Below, in pieces: positions 35,458 through 48,494 of a stretch of DNA of 64,000 nucleotides. The notes under the pieces are model-generated. The model saw only the letters and a program-made list of their open reading frames with translations, searched no databases and had not been told where the DNA came from. Position 1 is the first letter of the stretch; the number at the start of each line of letters is the position of its first letter. Source of the DNA: Salvia splendens (taxonomy: Eukaryota; Streptophyta; Magnoliopsida; Lamiales; Lamiaceae); the NCBI RefSeq assembly GCF_004379255.2, contig NC_056035.1:22878502-22942501 (forward strand), written 5' to 3'. Made by a program: the position numbers and the translations under genes.

Positions 35458-36970
35458 GTGCTGGCAGTTCTGTCGCATTTTTACGGCCTATCGAAGGAAT
35501 GCCCCTACGCATTCCTGGAAGAGTTTTGCAGATATTGCGATATCCAGCCAGCCACGGCTGGATCTACATCAGAGGAGTATAGGCTGAAGGCGAACCTCTT
35601 CGTCTTGAAAGAAGACGCTGGAGTATGGCTATCAAGGCTCCCAGAGAGCTCAATCAGAACATGGGCGGAGTTTCGTAAGATTTTCCTCTATCGTTTCTTT
35701 CCAGCATCAAAGACGAGTGCCCTCATACGGGAGATTACTGAAGCCAGACAGGATTACGATGAGCCCCTCGGTCAATGCTGGGACAGATTCCAAGGGCTGC
35801 TTCAAGCATGCCCCAACCACAAGCTGGGGGAGCGGGAGATCTACTCGATATTCTATAGCGGACTTACGGTGGACAGCAAAAACGACCTTAACCTCGCAGC
35901 TCAAGGGAATTTCTCGAGAACCCCTTTTAGCCAAGCCAAAAATATACTGGAGAGGCTGATCGAGGGTAAGCGGTCGTATGAGACATCTCGAGGCCAGTAT
36001 AGAAGATGGGCAGTGCACGTGGCGGAGGCACGTAATGATGAAAAATTGGAGGCTCGATTTGAGCAGATGGAGAAGAAGCTGCTGGAGGCAGTAGAAAGGG
36101 CCAGACCATCTCCATCACCTGCACCAAAGGAAATGCAGTATGTGCCGCAACCATCCCCACCACCGGAGCACCACTACTACTATTGCGAGTTCCCCCCTGA
36201 AGTCGAACCACAAGCTCAGGTGAATGTCGTCGGCCACTGGAACGCGAATGGTAACCGGATCCAGGGAAAACAAAGAGACGCTCCATGGAGGGACCATCCT
36301 AACCTTAGGTGGAGTGACCAGAGCCAAGGCTAGCCACCTCAGTCATCTACACAGCAGACACAGCCTTCTGAAGGACAGCCAAGTTGGCCTGCACGCATTC
36401 AAGAGAGACCACACAACGAAGGAAACAGTTGGTCAAGTAACACTCAAGGGAGTTGGCCCAGGGGGCAACAAGGTAACTGGTCAGGCGGAGGCCAACCCAA
36501 TTGGTCAAGTCGTCAACAAGACAGAAATTGGGGGTACCAGTATCAGGGCCCTCAGTCAAGCAACCAGGGGAGGCAACCAAATAATCAAGTGATAAATTAT
36601 GCCCCGCCATACCAGAGAGGCAACTAGCAAGAGCAGTATGAGTTTTCCGGTTATCATCAACAAAACCATGGAGGCGGACAGTATAATCCGCGATACAACA
36701 GGCAGCAAGGTGAGAGTCCTGGAGATATGATGATCTCACATCAGCCACATGATGTGGTGCGCGAGATGCAAGAAGCCCAGAGAGAGCAAGGGGCTGCACT
36801 AGAAATGCTGACTAAGTAGTTATCTCAAGTCACCATGTCACTAGGTGAACTGAGGGGTAATGAAGTGAAGATTCCAGCTACAGCGCATCAGCCTAATGGG
36901 CGAGAAAATGTCAACGCAGTCTCTGTGAGATCGGAGGAAGTCTATCGGAGCTCATCTGCGAGTTCTCTAG
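35458..36970 (+). pseudogene. Athila-type gag, interrupted
   Basis: Retrotransposon gag (nucleocapsid precursor). The intact-looking capsid part runs HFYGLSKECPYAFLEEFCRY, KEDAGVWLSRLPES, FRKIFLYRFFPASKTSAL, WDRFQGLLQACPNHKL and FYSGLTVDSKNDLNLAA. A Gln/Asn/Gly-rich tail follows, then a stretch with REMQEAQREQGAALEMLTK. The tail carries in-frame stops near 36331, 36625 and 36817 in a single reading frame. Coding sequence just before 35458 is shifted and also has stops. At 36970 the gene is cut by the nested element; the sequence resumes at 46019 after the duplicated TCTAG, with the protease one frame off. Confidence 0.85.
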
Positions 36971-38437
36971 TGCTGGGGTTTGGAGCCCCTTGCACAGCGG
37001 AAGTCATGTATTCACAAATAAATCAGATCTACGGATCTATTTGACCGATTATAGGATTAATTAACTACATGTTAAACACAGAATTGCATCCAAGAACGCA
37101 CATAATTCATGTAAAAGGAATTAAAACCTAAAACATGAATTCCTACGGTTTAGAATTACCGATCTGATTCTCTAAAGAATCGACGATTGCTTGCGCCTTC
37201 TCCACGTGATGTTCTTCGTACTCAACCACGAATCTTCTAATCTGTATCCCGAACTCAGAATCTGACCTTTGGGTGGGCAAAGCTTAACAGAATCGAAAAG
37301 GGCTTGATTAGAAAGAAGACAGAATATCAGTTTTCTCAAAAACCGATTTTTCGTCCACTCCCACAGGGGAGCACAAAAATTAATGATAAAAATCTATTTT
37401 AATCTCCTTTCTAATCTCCTTTTATAAAGATTTATGATGGGCTAGATTAGGGATCCATGGAGGTTGGACTTGGGCCAAACCTGTTGGACTTCTACTAATT
37501 AAATTGAGCCCCAATTTAATACAAGTCCAATAGAATATTATTATCATCCACTATAGTATAATAATATTGACTGCCCGTCCAATCCTAAATTACGAGTAAT
37601 CCGAGCTTTACCTCTTTAATTTATTATTTCCCGTGTTTAACATATAAATATCCATTAATTAATTTAAGTCTGCTATTTGACTATAGTTAATTAATATCTT
37701 TTTTCCAAGAATTGTCTAGTTCAAATTCTTTATTTATTATTCTGGAATAAATACCAACCGACCGGGTTTCTGAATAATAAAACCTTTTTCGAACACCTCT
37801 TGAGGATATTATCAAACTGGACTCACCCAGCACACGATTCATTGCAATAACATTACTAGCACCTCTAGACATTAATCACCACTACCCAAGATATCAGGAT
37901 TCTTGGATTGCGAAAAATCCGCACCATTTGATAAATCAAAGTAGTGCATAATCAATATCGTATGCTCAATGTTATATCAACAATGATTAAGAAATAACAA
38001 TCACCGAGACCTCGTCTTTCAGTAAATAGCAAGAAAGACTTATCTCAACTGTTAGATCCTTCAGTGCTATACCACACCAGTGTCGTTTATTTCCTAAGGT
38101 AAGGAAACATGCGGACTGACACTGCAACCTTTCACGATAGGTAGCCAAAGCCTATCTAGGTTGTGAAATTCTATTTCTCTTCTACAAAGGACCGACTGCG
38201 TCACCTTCTGTGAACGTCGTTCACGACCAGTCTACTATGCAGAAGAATTAGGCTTATTTGCTTCTTATACATTTAAATGTTTGAGATACATCTTATAAAT
38301 GCACAAGCAAACATCAATGCGATAAAATTACTTCTTCTTGCCTTGGGATAAAAGTGGATTGTAGAGTTTATTGTATACAAGCAATTCTATCCGTGCAACA
38401 TGCTCGAAATATGCTTTTCAGTATACCAATTCTAACA
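36971..38437 (-). repeat. 3' LTR of nested copia-type element
   Basis: 1467 bp. On the plus strand it begins TGCTGGGGTTTGGAGCC and ends CAATTCTAACA; on the element's strand it starts TGTTAGAATTGG. The minus-strand sequence before it, TAAGTGGGAGAC, is a copia-type polypurine tract. Confidence 0.93.
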
Positions 38438-41400
38438 GTCTCCCACTTATACTCAAAATCATGCTTTCGAGTATAACCACTGCCCAAACTCTCCCACTTA
38501 TACTCTAAGCAGGTCTCGGGCCATGATACATCGAACTACCGTACTTTTCACCTCATGTGTAAAACATGTTGCCATATAGGCTTTTTGTGAAAAGTTCTGT
38601 CAGGTTGTTCTCTGATGATATCTTGGAAACCATAACGTCTTGTTGCACACTTAATCCTTAATTAATTTCATACTTCATCTCTATGTGATTGCTTAGCTTT
38701 ATCAGATCGTGTTTCCCTCGAGTTAGACATATGACTAGAGTAATTATAACAAAATATAATACTCATACACATACTCGGAATCACGGTCAAAGCTATTAGG
38801 AAGTTACTGAGATTAACAACTACCTTAGTAGTTTCTGATGAAACCACACTTGTAATTTTCATGATAGAGTCTGTGATGTAATCACACTCCTTCATGACTC
38901 AGTTTTCAACTCCTAACGTTAACACATAGTCAGAGGATAACTCGATCATCAATCAATTATAAAATCAAGTCGATGTAACCTAAAGGATATAACATGGATG
39001 TCTGGTAAACTAGAGCATACCGTTTAGTCTTCTTCAAGTACTATAGTATATTCTTTACCCAATCCAATGTCCTTGGCCATGGTTAAAATGATATCATGCT
39101 TCTATGCCAACGGCAAAGCTAATATCTACTTAATACACATCATATCATATATGAGACTTCCAATTATGGAACTTGTCTCATTTTTCTTGATCTCATTCAA
39201 TGTCGAAAAACACTTGACTAGAGACAAAATAATTCCATCTAGAAAAAGAAAAACCTTTTCTTAGAATTTTCAATGCTAAAGTGTTTAAGTATTGTGTAGA
39301 TGTAAGATTCTTTAAGAAAACATACATTCTTTTTCTAGCAATCTAATGACACAGATGCTTAGAATGTAACTAGATTATCTTAAATCCATAATCCTTAAAC
39401 TGGGTAGACGACCAGTTTCCTACGCTAGATAACCCTCTTAGTTGTTTATCAACTTTTATAGGTGTTATCATCGTAGAGTACCAAGAATACCAAATATAGT
39501 GCACTTTCAACTTTCTTGCCCTGTATTACATAATCATTAAGATGTTCAATGCAGATGATCTCCTCAAGACTTCTACTTAAAGAAAACTGTCTTGACAATC
39601 ATAGTACGTACATCCTAATTTATGTAGGCTACAACAGACAATATACAAATCGACTTAGGCAAAAATGGCAGACGAGAATATAATTCTCTCTGGGTATAAC
39701 CCTTTGCCATTATTCTAGCCTTTTGAGATCCATGCTTACACTTGCAGGTACACTAGCTCCCACTGACTGAAATAGTCTATGGATAGTATCGCAAGTCTTG
39801 CAAACATTCTTGTCTATTTAAGATTGTTATTCAGAATCTATCATCTTATCAAGAATGATTATCTGAAAAAGTCATTGCGTCCTTGTAGTTACAGGGATTA
39901 TGTCCAAGTTGATCTAAGACTGAGTCTTAAGACTCTTTTAGACCCATGAACTTATTATATTCGCAAAGAACGCTCCCACTACGACACGACTCTTACAATC
40001 TTAGGTACAAACATTGATTTTCTTAGTGCATAAGTTTCTAATGGTATGATTTCTTAGTTAAGATGAAAAATAGATATTCTCATTATCTTGAGAATTATCA
40101 TGTTTGTTAAGCTTGTAGTTTTCCTCATAACCTTCATCAAAGAATCTAGCATTCGTGTAAACAAACACATATCTTGCCGTGAAGATTATAGAACTTGTAC
40201 CTTTTCTATCATTTGAGACAACCTTAAAACATACCTCAGTACACAACTCCAATTACTTGGATACCTTTTCCAAAACATGTCTTGGAATAACTCCACACCT
40301 TGAGATGTGCTGGACTAAACTTACCTCTAGTCCACAACTCGTGTGTTGTAGAAGGTCTGATGTTATGGTAGTTTCTTTAAGGTATAACTCGTTGTTTCCA
40401 ACGTATATCCCATCAATGATAAGGTGTTATTGAGTAAAACTGTTCACTTATCGAACTTGTCTTCGAGAGACTTCAATATCTTCTTATATGACTATCCCAT
40501 TCTTTAGAAGAATGCTTGGAGTAGTCAACTAGGATTTAGCTCCCAATACTGATCTTAACTCATTTCTCGTCTCCTATGGTATAAACCATTAAGACTTGCT
40601 AGTCTTTCTATGTCGCACCTCTATAAGTATTCTGAATCCCTTGAACCACCAAAAGATTCTAACTTATTGTGCATCAACCAGACGTACTTGACTTTCAAGC
40701 TATTTAACAAACAAATGTTAAAATCTCGATAGTCAATTGAGTTAGACAAAATCAGTTTGAACAATTACTAAGTACTTTCTTGGCCTTATGATTAAGTACC
40801 ATAAATACGTTATCATTCATTGTTTAAGAAGTTGAACTGTGGTGTTAAATTCAATCTTTTTGCAATTATATTGTTTAGATACTATGATGTATAATTTGTT
40901 TTTCTATAGTACTATGATAGATATTCGATCCACATTTCTCAATAATGCAAGCATTATCAAATGACATCGAACATCATTTAATCATTAACACGTTTAGAAA
41001 CTGAAACTGAATTCTTTCCAAACTAAACTGTACCAATAAAACAAAGTCTTATACATCAAAACAAAACAATAAAGTGAGCATAAAAATAGCTCCCACTGCA
41101 ACAACTGCCCAACTGGATCTAGATCTCTCTTTTAGAAATTGCATTGTTATCTAAGTCAATGTCCTTCTGTAGAAGAGATCAATCCGACTCACAATGCGTC
41201 TTCTCTTTTGCCTTTTCACCCAATTTTTCGTGCCTTTATAGCTTTCATTGATGACAATTCAGCTCTTCCCTCTTTCAATTGCTAGTCTTCTGTTCGATTG
41301 AACTAAGACATAGGAAAGATGCAGCCTTGATGAATTCGTCAACTATCATGTTATCTTCCTCCAAAAGTAATAGAGTGAATACAATGCTGAAAGTTTCCAA

Positions 41401-42619
41401 CTCTTCAGTAACAACCTTCTTGTACTCACTTCCTATTACATTTGGCGATGAACTGAGTGCAGAAACTATTTGAGTAACTGAATCAGAAGATTCATCAAAA
41501 CTTTCTATCTCTTTTGGATGTTCCAATAGAATCTGGACAACGTCCTCATTGGATATTCCTTTATCATCGATATAAACCAAGACTTATCTCACTACTTAAA
41601 AGAAAGTAGTTTGACCTTCTTCCTCAAAGAACTTATCGAGTACATGCATAAAATGCATTCTCAAACTTTCTTTGTCGAATTTTGTCGAGGAAATGGAGGA
41701 CATGAATTAGTGAGTACAAACTTTAAGTTTTCAGCAATGAGAATCTTATCCATTTAATATTTCCAGTCTACATAATTTTGGCCTTCGAGTTTGATTTCTT
41801 TAAGGTTCGCAGACATTATTAAGAATTTGGCTAAGAAGAAATAAAACTATTTATCACATAATATGCTTAATACATAATCGCAAACAAGCACAAAACAATT
41901 TATGTATCTCGCAACCGTGAAAACCAAAATAAGTACGCCTCTAGGGAGGTCATACAAATTTGGATTCCAACAATTTCCTGGTCACAATACCGACGGATAG
42001 TCCAGAGACCACTAAGGTGGCATGGCCGCCAAGTATTGCCTAAGCATTTACCATAAATATTTGCATCTAGGAATTTCATTTATGTTTTGATACTCCTTCT
42101 AGGGAAGGTCGTACGCCACTAACAAAGTTCCATAGCTATCTTATAAATATATTTAAACACATGAACTTGCAATTTCGTAGGATTACGGCTCCCACTAGGG
42201 TGGGTCGCGATAATATTAGAAACATGCTTCCAGTTTAAACAATTTACCATTAAGAAGTCTAATCTTATGAACTTGCTATTTCGTAGGATTATTGCTCCCA
42301 CTAAGGTGAGTATAATATTAGAAACTGCTTCATATATAGACCAATTTATGGAGACCATATACAACGCACTGTTGTAATTATCGCTTAGTCATTTTAAACA
42401 TGGTTTTTGCATAATTATCACATAAGTAGATAAGACAGATAATCCACTTAAAACATATTAACACCAAATAAATAGATAAATCCATTTAATTCATGGTGAT
42501 TAATCACATTGGATAATTATTGAAATTATTTAATAAATCTAGGGAGATTTAAATAAATAATTAATTCCTTATCTTATCCAAAATATGAATTTCGGATTTG
42601 ATAAATTTATTTGGATAAT

Positions 42620-43690
42620 GACTATCCAAATTAATTTAGGATTTATCTAGATAGAATGGAATCTATCTAAATCCTCTTAGGATTATTCTAGATTTTATAT
42701 GGATAAAATCAAATCCTAAAATTCAAGATAAAACTGACATTGGATTATCATTATCTAAATCTTACCAGGATATTTCAGGATAAAAACAAATTTCTCCAAA
42801 TCCATAAGACGAAGATAAAATCCAACCATTCTAAGATTTAAACAATCTTAGATTATTTAGAATAAGAAACTAGAATATATCATATCTATTAGGATTTATT
42901 CTAGATAAAATTAACTTTATCAAAATCCAATTAGATTAGGATTATCTTGTATTATCTTTATCCAAATTTATCTAGGATATTTTCTAAATAGAAGTAAATC
43001 TATTTATATCCATAAAATTAGGATAAAATAGAATTAATATTAATTAATTCAACTAGGATTTAACTAGATAGAACTAAATCTATCTTAAATCCAAAAGATA
43101 ATTACAATATTGGATTAACAATTATCTAAATCTTATAAGATATATTCTAGATAGATACAAATCTATCAATATCTATAAGATAGAGATACATTTACTTATC
43201 TAAATCTACTAGGACATTTTCTAAATAGAATGAATTCTATAAATATCCACACTATAAAGATAAACATGGATTTTAATTATCCAAATCTACTAAGATATAT
43301 TCTAGATAGATATAAATCTATCAATATCTACAAGATACGGATAAACTTAATTAAAATTTATTTTAGTTTATCTAGGATTTATTCACATAGAATTAAATCT
43401 ATACAAATCCATAAGACAAAATAAAATTAATTATTATCCAAATTTATCTAGGATTTATTTAGAGAGAATCAAATCTATCCAAATCCATAAAATAAGGATA
43501 AAATCCAAACATAATTAATTATTTATCTAGTCTATCTTGGATTTATTTACATAGAATTAAATCCTACAAAAATCCATAAGACAAAATAAAATTAATTATT
43601 ATCATCCAAATTTATTTAGGATTTATCTAGATAGAATTTAATCTATCTAATCCACAAAATAAGGATACATATCTAATTAATCCATAATTT
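42620..43690. repeat. Diverged tandem repeats of about 80 bp
   Basis: Variants of TAGGATTTATCTAGATAGAAT followed by AAATCTATCTAAATCCATAA recur about 11 times (near 42640, 42890, 42973, 43053, 43137, 43210, 43293, 43371, 43448, 43530, 43616) with spacings mostly of 75-85 bp. Each unit is an imperfect palindrome around CTAGATAG. It lies in the leader of the nested element. Confidence 0.7.
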
Positions 43691-44532
43691 AATTAAAAAT
43701 TAAATTTTAGATAATCCACTTAAGATATATTCAAATATTATTCTAAAATCATATCTTGAATTAAATCCAAAGTTAGTTCCAAGAGTTTAGGAAACCCTAA
43801 CTAATTTGGAAAGTGATGTCACAGGGCGAAGACCCGCGCAAGCGTCGTCGCTGTCATAACAGCCTGCTCTTGCCTCCGTCGACCGTCTTTCGAGTCCGGG
43901 AACTGCCCACGAAAGGGCTCCCACTCGCACCGCTGCTGTCCGTAGTCTCTGGCGCTGCTGCTGCGTTGTTGCTGCAGCTGCCTCTCGGCAGCCGCTGCTG
44001 CCCTGTGGGATGCTACGTCGTCATCGCGCAGCCCCTCGAACCCGGACTGACGCTGGCTCGCTGGTGTGCAGCCACCATCGCGGTGCCTGAAGCGATCTGT
44101 CACAATTCTCCTCCAGCAACATGCGGTGTTACCGACACGCACCAAGAGAATCGATTTTTATGTACATGAATTGATCAATCCATTGGTGAAATACAAAGCC
44201 ACAGGCGAAACAACACGGTTTAATCAAAATGATTACAATCGGCAACAAGAATCAATTGATCTAATCATTACGTGAGTACAACATGTAATCATTACAAAGA
44301 TTAGATATTAAGAATTGGTTCCACTAAAATTCACCAGCAACGGCAAAATCAAAAACAAAATGATTCTTCATTGGTGCCGTCGCACAAATTTTAGGCTGCT
44401 GCACTTCGTTCGATCGTTTTAGGGTTTTCAACCGATGCAAATTATAAAACATATAACAAGCAACAGAAAACACAATTGATCATGTAATTCATATAACATG
44501 AAATTAATCCACATAATCAGAGCCAAAAATTG

Positions 44533-44544
44533 GCTCTGATACCA
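44533..44544 (-). other. Primer binding site of nested element (tRNA-Met type)
   Basis: On the minus strand TGGTATCAGAGC stands two bases after the 5' LTR end (44547). It is the standard copia primer binding site. Confidence 0.93.
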
Positions 44545-44546
44545 AT

Positions 44547-46013
44547 TGCTGGGGTTTGGAGCCCCTTGCACAGCGGAAGTCATGCATTCACAAATAAATC
44601 AGATCTACGGATCTATTTGACCGATTATGGGATTAATTAACTACATATTAAACACAGAATTGCATCCAAGAACGCACATAATTCATGTAAAAGGAATTAA
44701 AACCTAAAACATGAATTCCTACGGTTTAGAATTACCGATCTGATTCTCCAAAGAATCGACGATTGCTTGCGCCTTCTCCACGTGATGTTCTTCGTACTCA
44801 ACCACGAATCTTCTAATCTGTATCCCGAACTCAGAATCTGACCTTTGGGTGGGCAAAGCTTATCAGAATCGAAAAGGGCTTGATTAGAAAGAAGACAGAA
44901 TATCAGTTTTCTCAAAAACTGGTTTTTCGTCCACTCCCACAGGGGAGCACGAAAATTAATGATAAAAATCTATTTTAATCTCCTTTCTAATCTCCTTTTA
45001 TAAAGAGTTATGATGGGCCAGATTAGGGATCCATGGAGGTTGGACTTGGGCCAAACCTGTTGGACTTCTACTAATTAAATTGAGCCCCAATTTAATACAA
45101 GTCCAATAGAATATTATTATCATCCACTATAGTATAATAATATTGACTGACCGTCCAATCCCAAATTACGAGTAATCCGGGCTTTACCTCTTTAATTTAT
45201 TATTTCCCGTGTTTAAGATATAAATATCCATTAATTAATTTAAGTATGCTATTTGACTATAATTAATTAATATCTTTTTTCCAAGAGTTGTCTAGTTCAA
45301 AATCTTTATTTATTATTCTGGAATAAATTCCAACCGGCCGGGTTTCTGAATAATAAAACCTTTTTCGAACACCTCTTGAGGATATTATCAAACTGGACTT
45401 ACCCAGCACACGATTCATTGCAATAACAATACTAGCACCTCTAGACATTAATCACCACTACCCAAGATATCAGGATTCTTGGATTGTGAAAAATCCGCAC
45501 CATTTGATAAATCAAAGTAGTGCATAATCAATATCGTATGCTCAATGTTATATCAACAATGATTAAGAAATAACAATCACCGAGACCTCGTCTTTCAGTA
45601 AATAGCAAGAAAGACTTATCTCAACTGTTAGATCCTTCAGTGCTATACCACACCAGTGTCGTTTATTTCATAAGGTAAGGAAACATGCGGACTGACACTG
45701 CAACTTTTCACGATAGGTAGCCAAAGCCTATCTAGGTTGTGAAATTCTATTTCTCTTCTACAAAGGACCGACTGCGTCACCTTCTGTGAACGTCGTTCAC
45801 GACCAGTCTACTATGCAGAAGAATTAGGCTTATTTGCTTCTTATACATTTAAATGTTTGAGATACATCTTATAAATGCACAATCAAACATCAATGCGACA
45901 AAATTACTTCTTCTCGCCTTGGGATAAAAGTGGATTGTAGAGTTTATTGTATACAAGCAATTCTATCCGTGCAACATGCTCGAAATATGCTTTTCAGTAT
46001 ACCAATTCTAACA
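44547..46013 (-). repeat. 5' LTR of nested copia-type element
   Basis: Same length as and about 98% identical by eye to 36971-38437, followed on the plus strand by the duplicated target TCTAG at 46014-46018. Confidence 0.93.
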
Positions 46014-46018
46014 TCTAG

Positions 46019-47264
46019 GTCCCTTGGTCGAGTCTCAAAGGGAGGAGAATCCAGTACCCTTGGCCAAATCGCTGAAGAGGAGAAGATGGTTAAGACAGAA
46101 AATGTACCCGAAGAAATCCAGAGGAATAATCTCCCATCAAAGAATGCCGACCTAGGGGTGTTCACGCTCCCGATTTCTGTCAGAAACGTTCAAGTTGGGC
46201 ACGCACTGTGCGACCTAGGAGCTTCTATAAATATTATGCCGTATTCTATATACGAAAAGTTGGGGGATGCCAAGCTTGTCCATACTGATCTAATCATACA
46301 GCTAGCAGATGGGTCTTCTATCTACCCAGAGGGAATTCTAGAAAATGAAATTGTCAAGGTGAACAAATTTGTGTACCCCGCCGACTTCTTCATCATCAAG
46401 ATGACAGACCCAACAGCGGAGGAGTCCCCTGGAGTCCTTTTGGGAAGGCCCTTTCTATCTACAACCAGCACAGTCATCGACGTTGGCAATGGGACGATGC
46501 ATCTAGATTTTAATGGAGAACGACTTACATTCGGCATCAATGAAAATGTAAGAAAGCCACAAAATGGTGAGAGCATGCAGTCAGTGGATACAGCCAAGCC
46601 TAGGGTGCAGAAGAATTTGGGAGTGGAATTCCCGAGATTTAACAAAGGGGCATCCACTGGCCCAAAGGGACAACTTAAAAAGGAGGTGGATGAATGGTTC
46701 GATCAAAGGATAACTGAAGGAATGAATGATGAAGCCATTGAAAAAGCAATCATGGATTTCTGTAAGCCACCACAGTTAGTTGAGCCGAACTGGACAACTA
46801 AACCAGCGGGGGTAAAAAAACCACCTGATCAAGACACCCCAGTGGGAAGAATGCTGAAGGAGATCCCTGCACCTGCAGGACAGTTACTGTCATTACCAGC
46901 ATTACCGGGTACCCTCACGAACCTGTCCATCCAAAGACATAAGGAACCAAACCACCCAGACCTGCAAGGACAGAAGAGAAAATTGCTGGAGGAGCTGGGG
47001 CTGAATCAAAAGGCAATTGAAGGAAAAATATCAGACTTGATGGGGATCGACCCAGGTCCATGCTTGCGTTCCACCATGTCTAAAGAAGAAGTGACGCCCC
47101 ACTGTGATCAGCAGCGCAGACTCGACCCCACTGTGAGAAACGGAGAGCTCACGGTGGGGCAGAAGGAGTTACTTTTCCAGTATCTACCCAAGCTGATGCT
47201 CGAGAGGAGGAAATCAAAATGGGTAGACCCTCGTACCACCGCTGGATCAAATGAAGAAATCTGA
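46019..47264 (+). pseudogene. Athila-type protease region of the outer element
   Basis: Continuation of the outer element's polyprotein. The retropepsin-like domain shows ALCDLGASINIMPYSIYEKL (active site DLGAS), LADGSSIYPEGIL and the GVLLGRPFLSTTSTVIDV flap/core block. It is followed by about 220 residues of charged linker (KEVDEWFDQRI, a DLMGIDPGPC region) and a stop at 47262. The frame is open throughout but lies one base out of phase with the gag frame across the insertion site. A reverse transcriptase should follow in a full Athila element; none does. Confidence 0.85.
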
Positions 47265-47437
47265 CTCAAGGGGGGCGATCATGACTCGCCACCCTTATTG
47301 ATGAACGAACATGGGGTGAAACCTTATCGAGATAAAACCAGGGTGGGCATGGTGGAAGATATTCCACCACTCATGCCTAACTATCACCAGAAGCAGAGGT
47401 TGACCGGTCAGGAGAACCTGCCTACGAGAAGACGGAG

Positions 47438-48385
47438 GTGTTGGTCAAGGAAAAACTCTTGAAAGAAATGGCCCGTTTTCCCAACCCGCAGAAGATAAAG
47501 ATTTATGCGGAACGCGGGGCAAAAGGGAAACAGACTAAGCTAGGAAAGCGCTACCACCCGGAATCTCTTCAGGAGATAGAATCAGAGGATGATTTCCTGT
47601 CCTACATACGCACAATCAGGTTCAACTGGTTGCTCAATCACAGCACAACGAAGGTACCGGTTGCCCTGGCGAAAGAGTTTTTCACTTCTTTCACGTTCGA
47701 ACAAAAGACAAACGTATCTGCTGAGTCTATCTTTTTCCGGTTATTCAATGAGGAGGTATCAATGAGCATTCGAGAATGGTCTATGAGGATGGGGCTATTT
47801 ACAATGGATGAGGATATCCACGGCCTTTGGGACAAAAGACAGATTGGGCCTCCCGGGGACATGCCGAGATTCACCCCGCAAGCGGCTTGGGACTTGCTTA
47901 CTGAGGGGCATGGTGGACGTTTCAACAGCATCTCGAAGGGAATCCACATCGCCAACCGACTCCTTCGTTTTTCCCAAACCTTCATCGCCTACAACTTACT
48001 GGGGCAGGTAACTGCCACCCTCACCACAGCTGAACTCTATTTCGGCTGGTGCATGTTCAAGGGGGTGAAGGTCCACTTGGGGTACTGGCTGGCCCAAGCC
48101 TGCCATTCGCTGACTACCCATACATCCCGCCATCTCTATCTCTGCCATCTGCTGGGTGCCTATCTACAGAGGAATATAACCATGAAAATACCTAAGCCCG
48201 CCCCCACCCTTCTAATGTGCAATCCCCCAGAGCTATTCAACTTGATTTTCTTTTTCAACAAGGGACTCTTGTACATGAAGGACGATGCCGTCCACTTCTA
48301 CGATGTAGAGGATGAAAGGACTGAGGCAACCGTCAGAACTGGAAGAAGGAGCAGAGCCGAAGCAAGTATAGAAGCTGTAGAGTAG
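47438..48385 (+). CDS. Athila-type 3' ORF (ATHILA ORF-1 / env-like position)
   Basis: 315 codons downstream of the protease. Words such as DDFLSYIRTIRFNWLLNHST, FFRLFNEEVSMSIREWSMRM, PRFTPQAAWDLLTEGHGG, TTAELYFGWCMFKGVKVHLG and LCHLLGAYLQRN fit the protein family known from Athila and related plant gypsy elements, which occupies the position of an envelope gene. I see no signal peptide and no clear membrane anchor. Function is unknown; the env label is positional only. It starts 174 bp after the protease stop, where RT and integrase would normally lie. Confidence 0.7.
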   Translation: MLVKEKLLKEMARFPNPQKIKIYAERGAKGKQTKLGKRYHPESLQEIESEDDFLSYIRTIRFNWLLNHSTTKVPVALAKEFFTSFTFEQKTNVSAESIFFRLFNEEVSMSIREWSMRMGLFTMDEDIHGLWDKRQIGPPGDMPRFTPQAAWDLLTEGHGGRFNSISKGIHIANRLLRFSQTFIAYNLLGQVTATLTTAELYFGWCMFKGVKVHLGYWLAQACHSLTTHTSRHLYLCHLLGAYLQRNITMKIPKPAPTLLMCNPPELFNLIFFFNKGLLYMKDDAVHFYDVEDERTEATVRTGRRSRAEASIEAVE

Positions 48386-48494
48386 GGCAGCCCAGAAGCG
48401 ACAGCAGAAACTGACAGAGATAGCAGGGCTGAGGCACACTTGGACACGGAGAGGAGAGTCCCGATGGAAACGGCAACGCCAGAGTGGAAGGAGC

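Larger units (their letters stand above)
38438..44546 (-). pseudogene. Decayed interior of nested copia-type element
   Basis: Read on the minus strand, a gag remnant starts at the ATG at 41816 (MSANLKEIKLEGQNYVDWKY, then stops) and continues through 41200. RT remnants lie at 39500-40450; words such as AKGYTQRE-like, VKT.FF and LIIDGIYVGNN (the expected YVDD region) are visible across frames. Stop codons and frameshifts are so dense that nothing can be translated. The 2.7 kb between PBS and gag is non-coding, unusually long for copia, and contains the array at 42600-43690. A GC-rich patch at 43810-44120 with CTGCTGCTG runs stands out from the AT-rich rest; I cannot assign it. Confidence 0.75.
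36971..46013 (-). mobile_element. Nested copia-type LTR element with ruined coding region
   Basis: 9043 bp flanked by a perfect 5-bp duplication TCTAG (36966-36970 and 46014-46018). LTRs 36971-38437 and 44547-46013 are both 1467 bp and differ at about 29-30 positions by eye (about 2%). A primer binding site on the minus strand (44533-44544) and a polypurine tract before 38437 show minus orientation. The interior holds only fragments of copia gag and RT, dense with stops and frameshifts, plus a long AT-rich repetitive leader. It is non-autonomous. Confidence 0.93.

Noticed and set aside
38438..44546. Functional copia gag-pol in the nested element
   Set aside because: Only short fragments are recognisable, with very dense stops and frameshifts; no translatable domain.
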